A DNA stretch of 64,000 nt from Campylorhamphus procurvoides (Eukaryota; Chordata; Aves; Passeriformes; Dendrocolaptidae), in assembly GCA_013396655.1 (NCBI GenBank), contig WBMV01006674.1, positions 620,224 through 684,223 of the forward strand, written 5' to 3'. Position numbers and translations under genes: made by a program. Each line of letters begins with the position of its first letter. Positions within the stretch are counted from its first letter, which is position 1. Below, in pieces: positions 14,801 to 24,800 of the stretch. The notes beneath the pieces are model-generated. The model searched no databases and was not told the DNA's origin. It saw only the letters and a program-made list of their open reading frames with translations.

Positions 14801-17600
14801 CATCTTGTTATTCCCCTACAGAACAATCACAATTGCTTGTTGATGTCAGTTAGAACCATCATGTAGCTTGGGAGCTTACAATGTTTGTTCATTGCCTGTT
14901 CTAAGTTCATATTGTTGCACAGCTAAACCAGTCATGACACCACTGAATACACTGTTGTTTCTGCTGAATGTCCATGCCGTACCATACTGACCATGATTTA
15001 AAAGTAAAAAGTGAAATATAAAACAATGCCAAATTTTGCACAGTTCTTCTTAAGGTGAGACCTGTTTTAAAAAAGCCAGTATCACAACCAGTCACAAAGA
15101 ATGTGCTATAAAAGAGAGCTAGTTACAGTGTGTGTCAGTTATGATCACCTCTTCTCTCTTTGAACAGTTATGTGCTAGGAGATGTGGGGAAGAGGTTTTT
15201 ATTTGTATCTATGACTTGTTCATTACAGCAATTTCACACCTTGTTCATCTATAGCTTTTTATTTTAGCTCTCTTTGGAACACTAGATACAGTCACTATTT
15301 CTTATGCAACAAAATTCAAATATTTGTAAGGAAACAATTTCTTTCTCCAAATTCAGTAGCAGTGCTTATCCAGCAGATTTATCCCAATCAAAATTTCTAA
15401 CAAATCGGTTCATCACAGATCATGAGTTTTCTTGAAGATCTTTGGACCTACTGGGGGAATTTCATGAACATACAGTTCAAAATATGTATTTTCTTGAAGG
15501 CTTTCTCTATTTCTGGTAATCGTTTCAACACTTGAAATAATATTCATTATTTCTCTGAGTTGCATTGATGTTTTCAAAGCATCTTAAAATTTTTATACAA
15601 ACTCGAGTCCAGTCAGTTGACTCAGACATAAAATAATTATTTGTATTAATACAGAAGGAAGATAACCAGCAAAGCAATAAGCTTGCATTGTTTTTATTAT
15701 CTATGCAGAAGTGTTTGTGTCTGCTTTTTGAAAATTTTCAATCATTATTTCTAGCTCTTATTGTGCCACAGCAGAAGTAGTTCTTATTCACTGTCCTTGC
15801 ACAATGCTACTCAGTCAAATAGGAGAGATGGAAATAGAAAGAGTTTTCTTCTGGCAGTTGCTGTAACAGTGCTAAGTTATTCTTTTTGCATGAATTGAAC
15901 TTCCAATATTTTGAATGCTGCTGCTTCTCTTTGGAAGTCCAGAAGCCTATGGGTATAGTTCCATTTTAAATAGCATGGTACACATAAGAGTTTTAAAACA
16001 GCAGGTGGTAAAACTTCAATTTATTTTAAGTGGGAAGTAAAGTAGTTGTTTTTAGATGGTCTAAAATCCATATGAAGATTTCAGATGTGCAGAGACAGTT
16101 TTGTTTTTTGGAATATATCCTACAACACATGTATAATCATGCACCATTAGAAAACTTCTCCCTTTTTTTTAAGATGTGGAACAATCCACATGATTGAAAA
16201 GCAGTCTGTTCAGTCCACTTAATAGTAGAAATTAAATAGTCTTTTCAAAGCTAAGTTACATTCCTGTTTTGGAAATTTACTGTTTCAAACAACATTAGCA
16301 TAGAAATCAGAGATTGAGCCCCTTTGGGAATACTTTGGATTTCACAGCAGATTCCAATTTACTATAAAACATTTTCCAGAAAGGGAGGGAAAATATGTAT
16401 TCCTTTAGCTTGTAATGTTTCAATTGTTTTTCAGTTTGATTGCTTACAACTAACCAGATAAAGACTAGTCTATTTCCAACAGAGAACCCATGTCATGTAA
16501 ATGTTAAACATGTGAGCAATGCCATTAAGTGTCTAAAACCTGTGTTGTCCTGGGTAGCAGCAGGCATGTTCCTCCACCTGCAGCTCAGCATCTGGAAAAG
16601 GGAGGGTTGTAGGGAGACCTTTGGGCAGCCTTTCAGTACCTAACACGGCCTACAGAGGAGCTGGAGTGGGACTTTCACAAGACCATGTAGTGCTAGGGCA
16701 GGGGGGAATGGCTTCAAACTGAAAGAGGGCTAGTTTAGAGTAGATATAAGGAAGAAATTCTTTACTGTAAGGGTGGTGAGGCACTGGAACATGTCGCCCA
16801 GAGAAGTGGATGCCCCATCCCTGGAAGTACTTGAGGCCAGGTTGGATGGAGCTCAGAGCAACCTGGTCTAGTGGAACGTATCCCACTGTGGCAGAGGGGT
16901 TGGCACTAGACAATCTTCAAGGTCTCTTCCAACCCAAACCGTTTCATGATGATGACATGTCATTTTCTGTATGATCCAAACAGGGTCAAGGCGTAAGAAA
17001 GGAACTGCTCTTTCAAACTTGCAATTTCTTCATTTCCTACCAACATTTAAATAGTATTTTATTTTTGTACCTTGCAAACAATTTCTTTGGGTTTTTCAAC
17101 ATTATTTTTGTTTGCATAAAGCTTGTTGAATATCTCCTCTCATTTTCACACAGATCAGAAATTAGATTTGTAATGTAACCTAAAACAGATTTAGGTTATT
17201 TTAAATATAAAAATTAATACATTCCCAGCAGTGCATAAGCCTTACTTAACACTTTCTTTTAATGGTCCCTTGAAAACTGTAAGGTGTGGAAACTTCCTAA
17301 AACTCCGACAGCCTTTCTGTATGAAAAAGACACAGCTCGAGATCAGAGCACCATTTTCATTGTTAAATCTGTTCTCCCTGCTCCCAGAGTGTGGAAGGAG
17401 AACACCATGAGAAGGCGGTGGAGCTGCTGAAGGCGGCTAAGGACAGTGTCAAGCTGGTGGTACGCTACACTCCCAAGGTGCTGGAGGAGATGGAGGCTCG
17501 CTTCGAAAAACTGAGAACAGCCCGGCGCCGGCAACAGCAGCAATTGCTCATTCAGCAGCAGCAACAGCAGCAAACTACACAGCAAAATCATATGTCGTAG
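8815..17600 (+). CDS. LIN7A: LIN7A (lin-7 homolog A, MALS-1/Veli-1), 3' part: last three coding exons
   Basis: Three phase-0 exons (8815-8886, 11185-11394, 17388-17600) join into 164 residues plus a TAG stop, matching the C-terminal part of LIN7A as I know it. Family knowledge: LIN7 proteins are small scaffolds. Their N-terminal L27 domain binds CASK/PALS1-type partners and their PDZ domain binds C-terminal tails of receptors and transporters, keeping them at basolateral membranes and synapses. Seen here: the end of the L27 region, a complete PDZ domain with the GLGF carboxylate-binding loop, and a Gln-rich tail ending QNHMS, which is typical of LIN7A rather than LIN7B or LIN7C. All junctions have AG acceptors and GT donors. 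The start codon and N-terminal exons (roughly 70 residues) are outside the window to the left. The gene converges on MYF5. Confidence 0.95.
8962..9036 (+). pseudogene. Putative decayed tandem copy of the preceding LIN7A exon
   Basis: A 75-bp segment lies between a good acceptor (T/G-rich tract ending TTTCAG at 8961) and a good donor (CAG then GTAACA from 9037). Its last 39 bases match the last 39 of the real exon at 26 positions without gaps. In the same phase the translation keeps G-PE-R--AT near its end. The seventh codon is TAA, so inclusion would truncate LIN7A. I infer an old exon duplication that lost coding ability; chance similarity is not excluded. Confidence 0.45.
9934..9960. repeat. 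10-bp perfect inverted repeat in LIN7A intron
   Basis: AGAACAGTCT (9934-9943) and its exact reverse complement AGACTGTTCT (9951-9960) are separated by 7 bases. It could form a short hairpin; no function is evident. Confidence 0.8.
11185..11394 (+). CDS. LIN7A: LIN7A coding exon with the first two thirds of the PDZ domain
   Basis: A 210-bp exon (70 codons), phase 0 on both sides, with acceptor TTCTTCCAG and donor GTATGT. It reads from [11 protein letters not shown] through the linker into the PDZ domain. The [11 protein letters not shown] segment carries the carboxylate-binding GLGF loop, followed by strands [10 protein letters not shown], the helix AERHGG, and [10 protein letters not shown]. 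These are near-invariant LIN7 residues. Read-through past the donor meets a stop within about 60 bases, consistent with the exon end. Confidence 0.97.
13047..13275 (-). mobile_element. CR1 LINE 3'-end fragment
   Basis: In reverse orientation this is the classic CR1 3' region. On the + strand it begins with AATCACAGTCATAGGAT, then GGTTGGAATGGGCC, GCCATGGGCAAGGACACC, CTTCCAGGGATGG and GGGCAACCTGTTCCAGTGCC. It is diverged and 5'-truncated. Confidence 0.9.
16605..16953 (+). mobile_element. CR1 LINE 3'-end fragment
   Basis: Forward-orientation CR1 3' region: GGCTTCAAACTGAAAGAGGG, GAAGAAATTCTTTACTGT, GAGGCACTGGAACA, CATCCCTGGAAGT and a terminal AACCCAAACCGTTTCATGAT. It is 5'-truncated and non-coding. 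Confidence 0.9.
17388..17600 (+). CDS. LIN7A: LIN7A last coding exon: end of PDZ domain and Gln-rich C-terminus
   Basis: A 213-bp exon with 70 codons and the TAG stop, after acceptor CTCCCAG. It starts [17 protein letters not shown], the last PDZ helix and strand, then a basic/Glu-rich helix ([11 protein letters not shown]) and a glutamine tract interrupted by LLI and TT, ending QNHMS. The Gln tract (about 17529-17585) is made of CAG/CAA codons and may vary in length. The stop codon is followed directly by GTGAGA, which resembles a splice donor, so the 3' UTR could contain an intron. Confidence 0.96.
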   Translation, partial: SVEGEHHEKAVELLKAAKDSVKLVVRYTPKVLEEMEARFEKLRTARRRQQQQLLIQQQQQQQTTQQNHMS

Positions 17601-17691
17601 GTGAGAGGATTCATTGGTCTTCCCTAAAGTCCACTGACAGCATCCTACCTGGACCAGCTGCTCCCAGGGGTCCAAGGGGCTGTCAGGGCAG

Positions 17692-17713
17692 TGTCAGACA
17701 CCAGTGTCTGACA
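17692..17713. repeat. 22-nt near-perfect palindrome after the LIN7A stop
   Basis: TGTCAGACAC is followed by two bases and its exact reverse complement GTGTCTGACA. A second palindrome, GGAGCCCC-AA-GGGGCTCC, is at 17936-17953. Both lie in a GC-rich block that differs from its AT-rich surroundings. Confidence 0.85.
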
Positions 17714-20700
17714 TCCCAGCCCCACACAGCAGCTCAGCAGCCACAGGCTCAGTTGCCTGGGGATGGGGACAGGCTGGTACGTGAGCCCACAGGTGGGCCC
17801 AGCCCAGTGGGCCCCCATGACTGGGCAGAACAGTGCTATGGGGAGCAGGAGGCAGTCCCTGCTGGGGCATTGCTGGAGCAGGGGATCATGGACCATGGGG
17901 CTGACATGAGATCCTGGGCTGAGGACAGGGTTGGAGGAGCCCCAAGGGGCTCCAGAAAGCACTTACAGCAGTAGGATGAGGAGAGCTCATTCTTTTATAT
18001 ATTTATACATGGGTTTGTCCCAGTAAAAATGCATTTTGAAAAGAGATTAAAGCCACTAGCAAATTCTGGAGCCAGTTTCCAACTAATAACCCTAAGATCA
18101 ATGGCCACTGTGCAGCTCTGGTTTATCTGCAAGTGAAAGAAGTTTGTAGTTCCTGGGAACATTTTTTATGTTAAAAACCAGAGAGTTTATGACAAGTAAA
18201 AACACACTATTAGATTTAGACACAGCTAATGTATTTTCAACTAGGCTCTTACCACTCTGAACAGAACATTGAGATTTGGTGGTGGTATGTGAAGAAAAGT
18301 CTTTCTAGCCCCTTTCCCTGCTACAGAGAACCCAAACTTCATTCTCTGGTTACTCTTCAGGGCAGCTGGAAGTGCTTAGTTCTTGTGTACAGTTTTGGTA
18401 GGAAGCATTTCATTTGCTCTTGACTGACATTCAATATTACAATAGCTTCCAAGAGGTTTCCCAGTGTAATCAAAACATATGGTATGCAAGGTTCAAAGGT
18501 GCAGTTTTTCAGAAATCAGTGAGTTTTTGCCATGACTGCATGTATAGATATGCTCTGTTTTGCCTAAATGAAATCAAGTAGGAAGCATGTCCCAATGACT
18601 TACATCCCAACGCTCCACATCTCCCTCCACATCTCATGTCTGTTTGTTCCCAAAACAGACATTCATACGAATACAGGTCCACAATTGACTCAGAAAGTCC
18701 CTAAATGGTCAAAAACTGAATCTCCCAGGGATGGTTCCATCGTTATTAATGTTAACACTGACCTCTGTTGATACTTACGGGGAAACTCCTCCCTTGTAAA
18801 CCCCCTGCCCTATGACCACCAGTATTCCAGATTTGTTGATGCAAACAAAAGCTCTGAGTGAATTCTGAATCCCACCTTAGGGCCTTCACTCAGACAGGAG
18901 GTATAAACAACAGTATTTCATGAGGTAAGCTTGGAGTTTCTGTGTAAAACAAGGCCATTGCAGGACACGGACATATGTGTGGTGGTTTTCATTTTTTTCA
19001 GTTATCTAAATCTTTTCATTAGCAAGTAAAGTATTTTTTACTGATTTTAAATTTTTCTGAAAGGGAAGAAAGGCTGGCAGAGAGAGCCAGCAGCTTAATT
19101 CCTCAGTTCTTTGTGCTTGCTCTGAGGAATGTATTTATTTAATTCCAGGTTATTCTCAAGAAAGAAAAAGTCTCAATCAAGAGTTCAGTAATCAAACAAC
19201 CAGAGCTGTACTTCAGTATTCCAGCAAAAGGAAACAACTACAGGAACATGAGACAGAATTCATCTGGAGAATGTACAGTGCAAGACTAATGTAGTTACGT
19301 GAGCCATAGAGAAGGTACCTTCGTGATAAGGCTTTTCAGCACACAGCAGTCACAGATACCTATTACTTCTGTGGCTTTATTCCTAATGAGAAAGCATGAT
19401 TGGTAAACCCTATGAAACAGAGAAGTCCAGGGATTCCAAATAGTTCTGCTTGATCTAATCTTGCACTCCTTACTCTGACAAATTTGCCAGTTGGCTTTCT
19501 TCAGTCACTGAAAATTTTGTTTAAGGAGGTTAAGATTGGCTGCTTTTGAGAACAGGATCTTTCTCTACAGTTATCTCCAGAAGTGAACTACATCAGCTCA
19601 AAATTTTGCCACAGACATCAAACTCGTACATCACGCTTCATAACCACTTTGTACTATATATTGTAGAGCTGTTTTAACCTAACTTCCTGTTTATAATTTT
19701 CAAATTTCCCTCTGGAAATACCAATTTACTATATTTATAAAGTATTCCATTTGTAGAAGCAATTGGCTTTTTACTCTTGGTGTTTCCATATATTTTATTA
19801 TGCATCAACAAAGTGAGAAAGTTTTAGGTCAGCTTTAATTTTATTAGTAGTAAAGTTAGGGAAGCCTAGAACTGTATTTTTAAACGTAGGTATTGCTTGT
19901 ATCTATTATAGTTACTATTCAGAAATCTATAACTGGATATATTATATATTTATTCCATAAAATATATATTGTCTGAATGTACCTTTTAGAGAAGTAGGGT
20001 CTTTGCTCAGCATGTATTGCAAATGTAGTAAGCTAATGTTAGCAAAAGACCAAGCTTTGTTTGGCAGATATTACTGTGATTGCATAATCTCTGCATTTCT
20101 GTATTGTTTAATTTATTTTCCAGTCTAATGTTAATATATTTTAGAGAGAAGGAAGTGTAAGTTGTTTAAGACTCACACATTATCATTTAAATCAATTTGA
20201 AATTAGAGTTCTGCTTTTTTTTTTTTATTTAAATCAAATTGGAATGTGCAAAAAAAAAATCTTTTAAGTTCTTAAGTTTACATGTCTGCTTTTCCAAAGA
20301 AGGTAGTCAAAGCTGGAAGGCTATAAATGTCATCTGATTTCAAGAAAATAAGAAAATGAACCCCCAAATCCTAAAAAAAATACTCATTTTCACATGCCTT
20401 CTATGCTTCATTAGAAAATACAGGGGGAGAAAAGGAGCTTAGGGGAGAACACTACAGTCCTTGCATGTTGAAAACTCCAACTGGTGTCAGTGGAAGTTCA
20501 GTAATGTGAGGAATGTAGAAATAGCCAAAACCAGTGTTCTGGTTGTGAACTTGGAACAAAGTCAGAAACAATTAATATTTTGAAGGATTCTGAGAGACAG
20601 ACAAAGGAAAATGGGAAATTTACAGTATCATAGCATATGTTAGAAACCAAATGCAGGTGAGGCAAAAGTCTTGACAGTGTTTGATTAATGTAAGTAGCCA

Positions 20701-20893
20701 CTGAAAGGAAATTACTGTATTTTTAAAACCAAGCAGCATGGATTCATCTAGAGAAGCCTCATTTTGTACAGAGAAGTAATTCTATCCAGCGGTCATTGGT
20801 GACAATATCAATTAAGACAGTGGAGTTTGAGAACTACCAGAACTAAAGATGAAATATATTGTATTGTGCTCTGCACGGTGTCTTTTTATACTT

Positions 20894-20899
20894 AATAAA
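20894..20899 (+). terminator. LIN7A: Candidate LIN7A distal poly(A) signal
   Basis: A canonical AATAAA about 3.3 kb after the stop codon in an AT-rich context, followed by TTGTACGTACC. Other AATAAA copies occur at about 21153 and 21224, so the choice is tentative. Confidence 0.35.
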
Positions 20900-21283
20900 A
20901 TTGTACGTACCTATTTTAAAACTGTATTCTCAAACAGACATTGCTATTAATATTGACGGTATATAAATTGTTATTATGACTGCATATGGACTGTTCTGTA
21001 TCTCATTCATATGATTTGAATTACACTAATAGCTGCATTTTCTGAGACCAACTATCCAGATTGAGTCAGCCCACTGTACTGCATTTTTCCAAACTGCCTC
21101 TCCACATTTCCCCCTCCTCTTTCTCAAAAAGTTTGAGTGGAATGTGCTGATTAATAAATTTCAATGATAGACTGTCATTCATATAAAGAAGCATATCAAA
21201 TTCATTTTCATATATTATTATTCAATAAATTATTTATACACACTAAAATTAACATTCTAGTCTTTGCCAACTTTGGAGATTTG

Positions 21284-21855
21284 TGTTGGCTCCCTGCCAA
21301 ACCCTGCTGCTGGCCGCACAGACTTCCCCCTCCCAAGAGAGAAGGAAAAAAAGTACCCAAAGACAATTGTAGTAAAAGTATATGTATATATTCACATATA
21401 TATTACAATTATATACAATCAAACACTATGAATATACAGAAAAAGAATCCCAAAGCAACCGCAAAAGGAAAAGGGGGGAAAAGGGAAAAGAGACAAAAAT
21501 GGGTAAAAACAAAACAAACAGATACACAAACTCGTAAACTCAGGGAAAAGCTCAATAAGTAACTAACACAAATTCTCACCAAACTGCTCAAGAGAAGCAG
21601 GTCCTTCCCCTCCACACAGCTGGGACAGCAGCTGCTCTGATAGACCTCAGCTCACAGAGATAAGAGCTAAGCCAACACAGAGATCTGATGTCCTCCAAGC
21701 ACACGAAAGGAAGAGAGAGAGGGAGGAAACCATCCTCCTGTCTTTATATACACCTGATTACATGAAGGAATGGTGTGGAATATTTCCTTAGTTATAACCT
21801 TGTTACCAGGGAAGACTTAGAGGAAAACCCAGAAAACTAAATGACCACACCAACA
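21284..21855 (-). mobile_element. Probable solo LTR of an endogenous retroviral element
   Basis: A 572-bp unit begins TGTTGG and ends CCAACA, a perfect 6-bp terminal inverted repeat of the TG...CA type. Read on the minus strand it has a TATATAAAGA promoter box (at 21741-21751) about 105 bp from its 5' end, followed by a pyrimidine-rich stretch and an AT-rich second half, in keeping with U3-R-U5 order. No internal gag/pol/env sequence flanks it. A clear target-site duplication was not found. The family is not named because no library could be searched. Confidence 0.65.
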
Positions 21856-24800
21856 TTTAACAATAAGGTAAAAGAAAAATAAAAGTAAAATGCAACTGTC
21901 AATGAATTTGAAATGGAAACGGGAAGAAAAAACTTGCTATTGCTTTTCATGCCCCTTACTGATCAGTAAAACATAGCCAATTCCTCATGGAATAATCTCT
22001 GTCCCTAAACCTGTCACATGCATTTGCTTGTAAGACAGTATTGTGATTTAAATGTCTTTGGTCCTGATGCAGTAAGGCACTTCCACACATGCATTGCTGA
22101 ATTAGTACCCAAAAGAAATGCAGGGAAGACAACACTTTCCACATTCAGGTCTGCAGGTATTTGTGCATTGTGTTTGAACTGGCATTTGCTGTTCCACTAC
22201 ACTGAATTGATATTCTTTCAGTGAACTCAGTGCATTTTATTACCCATATTTAGCTTTGGTACTCCCTCATGTTTCTCTGCACTGGCATGAAACTGAGATA
22301 GGAGATTCAAAAAGCCTTTTCTGTCTCTTTATTACAATAGCCCAAGGGGTTGTTTACACATTCTTGCATCATGTTCACTTATGCCAAAGATCCAGATGCA
22401 AGATAATAATAATAGAGAATTCAGGGTTGGTGGCATTTACTTAGAGAAGTTGATGGCTCTGCTGTGCTAGCGCTCATTTTTCTGTTTGTGACATTTGATC
22501 TGACTAGCACTTTGTAGGGCTTTGAAGGATTCCAGAGTCCTCAACCAGCTCACAAGCTTGCATTTTCTTCTTTTCCTTCTTCAGGGACAAATCATAGATG
22601 AAAGGTCAATGAATGCCCATGAGTGGAAGAAATGACATAAAAATCTACCTCCAGTTCCCTGGTGAATAATACTACAGATCTCATAGTCCTCTAAATTGTA
22701 CCTTATGTATGTATTTATCAAGCCAAGCTTTCAGCATGACATAGGGACCTTTGGGAACTCTTGCAGAAGGCTCAAAATCATTTGCCTCATTTGCAGGAGA
22801 AGAAACTGTTTATTCATCTATTAACTGTAGGGATTTCAGAGTTCTAAATGAAATTAAGATCTCACAAGCAAATCAAGTTCCTAGAATAAAAAAAATGCTA
22901 AGCAAAAAGGGGAGTGAGTTTGCCTGTGTTTGAAATAAAATGGGATTTTAAGCGTGATTTCAGAAATTAAACCAGAACTTACTATGCTCACAGAAGATGT
23001 GTTTTATTACAGGATGAGTACCTGTTTCAAAAAGTAGCAGTTCATCATTCTGTGAAAGAAAACCAACCAATCTCCTAATGCAGAACTTTGTCTGCAAGTG
23101 CTAAGGGGACCCTTCTGTGTGTAAGCAGTGGATTATTAGCTAGAAGTAGTCCTTGCATAAGCATTAGTGAGACCATTTCCATATCCAGCATTCAGTAAAA
23201 TAAGTTTCAAACCAAGAGAGTATTCTGGGTCAGTTTGCAGGAATGTGCTGTCTGCTGCAATACGTGTCTGATGAGAAATACAGTCCATTTTGTGCTTATC
23301 CCTGAGAAGATGAGCATGAAATAGTGATGTGCTCAAACAGTGTTGCAAGCAGACCATGCTCACCCTGCATGTCCACTCTTTGAATGCAGTCTGAATTAGC
23401 AGAAAGATTTGGATACGTTTGATGGATTCATTGACTCTGCGTTCAGCTGTCTATAATCAAGCTGTGGAGCTTACACTGTTTCCAAAGTCAGCAGAGAGTT
23501 AGAGGCATCTATCGAATGCAATTCAACCTACCTGTCTCTAACATGCATCTTAAAATAGTATAAGGCATCCTGTAAAAAAGTTTATAAGCAGAGCCACTGA
23601 CTAAACAGCCTAAGCTACTATCTTGGAATAAGTAATATCTTTTGGGGCGGGTGTGTGTGGGAGGGGGATGTTGCTGCTACACTCATACACAGCTTCTAAA
23701 TAAGTAAATATCAAGACTCTAGTGTTTGAATTCTGAAGTCTTAAACCTCTACATGCATAGCTCAGAGGAGTAAGAGGCCTTGCAGGTGCTGATTTATGGG
23801 GAGGGTCCTGTCATTACAGATGTCTGTTCTGAAACATTCTAAGAAACTTAAGAGCTCAGCATAGGCATCATTAACAAAATGCTTTGGTGCATACAGGAGC
23901 ATCCTGTAACAAGCTTCATCCTGTGAATGCTAATAGCAGAAGTCTGTACTGCCACCTCCAGCACTGGGTTAGTGTGTGCATTTTACAATACCTGCAGCCA
24001 AAGAAATTAACTACTACTTTTGATTTTTCGTTACAACAGAGATGCACAAAAATGAAAGCCATCAAACTTGGAACATCAGAATTTGCAATAACAAGAGTCA
24101 TAGCAAAACTTGACCAGTTCTGAAATCTAAAACTGCCGTTATCTAGGATTAAGTAAAAAATTATAAGCAGATGTCTATAAGGAATGGCCAAAATCCAAGA
24201 GAAAAAAATCCCGTAGGGGTTTAATCTCAATCAGTTTTTAATCTCCTTTCTCGTAGATAGTTTCACTCTTCCATCTCACTGACCACACAGGAAGCTTATA
24301 GTTCAGCAACTGCACTTTTATCAAAACCATAGAGAGCTGATAGGATAGAGGAATAGCTCTTTGCTTCCTTCCTTCCTTCCTCTTTGTCAGACTTGCGTGA
24401 GCCATCTGCTGCAAAAAAGTGATAGCCAAACACATCCCAGTCCTACAGAGAGTTTCTTCATTAGTCATATTACAGTTTTTCCCCACCAGCAATACTCACT
24501 TTGTTTCCTCGAAGTGGACATGTTCTACAGACACACAAATTCATATTTATTTCAAGGAAAACTCTTGTGTTAAGCCTGAAGCTGTAAATCTTGCCCAGCC
24601 TTTTAATTTTGACATCCCAAACCAAACCAACAGTTGTAATAATCCAGTTGGGAGCCTGAGATTAGCTTGTAAACTGGTCCAATTAAAAACTGGATCCCAG
24701 GGGTTGCTTCTCTAACATTTCTGTTGAAGTTGAAGAAATATAAAAGACAAACGCGAAGTACAATTTTGAAGTACAGAGAATAGCCAGGGCAGCACTACAG

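Larger units (their letters stand above)
11395..17387 (+). other. LIN7A: LIN7A intron
   Basis: A 6-kb intron bounded by GTATGT and CTCCCAG. It contains two CR1 fragments in opposite orientation (13047-13275 minus, 16605-16953 plus). No other exon or RNA gene is recognisable. Confidence 0.8.
17601..20915 (+). other. LIN7A: Probable LIN7A 3' UTR and flank
   Basis: Non-coding DNA after the LIN7A stop. A canonical AATAAA at 20894-20899, followed by TGTA/GT-containing sequence, is a plausible distal poly(A) site. An ATTAAA at 18046-18051 could be a proximal site. The first 370 bases include a GC-rich hairpin-dense block (about 17640-17970). The rest is AT-rich, as is usual for long avian 3' UTRs. 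The real transcript end, and whether an intron begins at the stop codon, cannot be decided from sequence alone. Confidence 0.4.

Noticed and set aside
1..17387. Intronic microRNAs known from human LIN7A (mir-617/mir-618)
   Set aside because: No hairpin matching those microRNAs was recognised; they may be confined to mammals.
21164..21562. 132-codon plus-strand open frame
   Set aside because: It lies largely inside the solo LTR, antisense to it, and its Lys/Thr-rich end is low-complexity.
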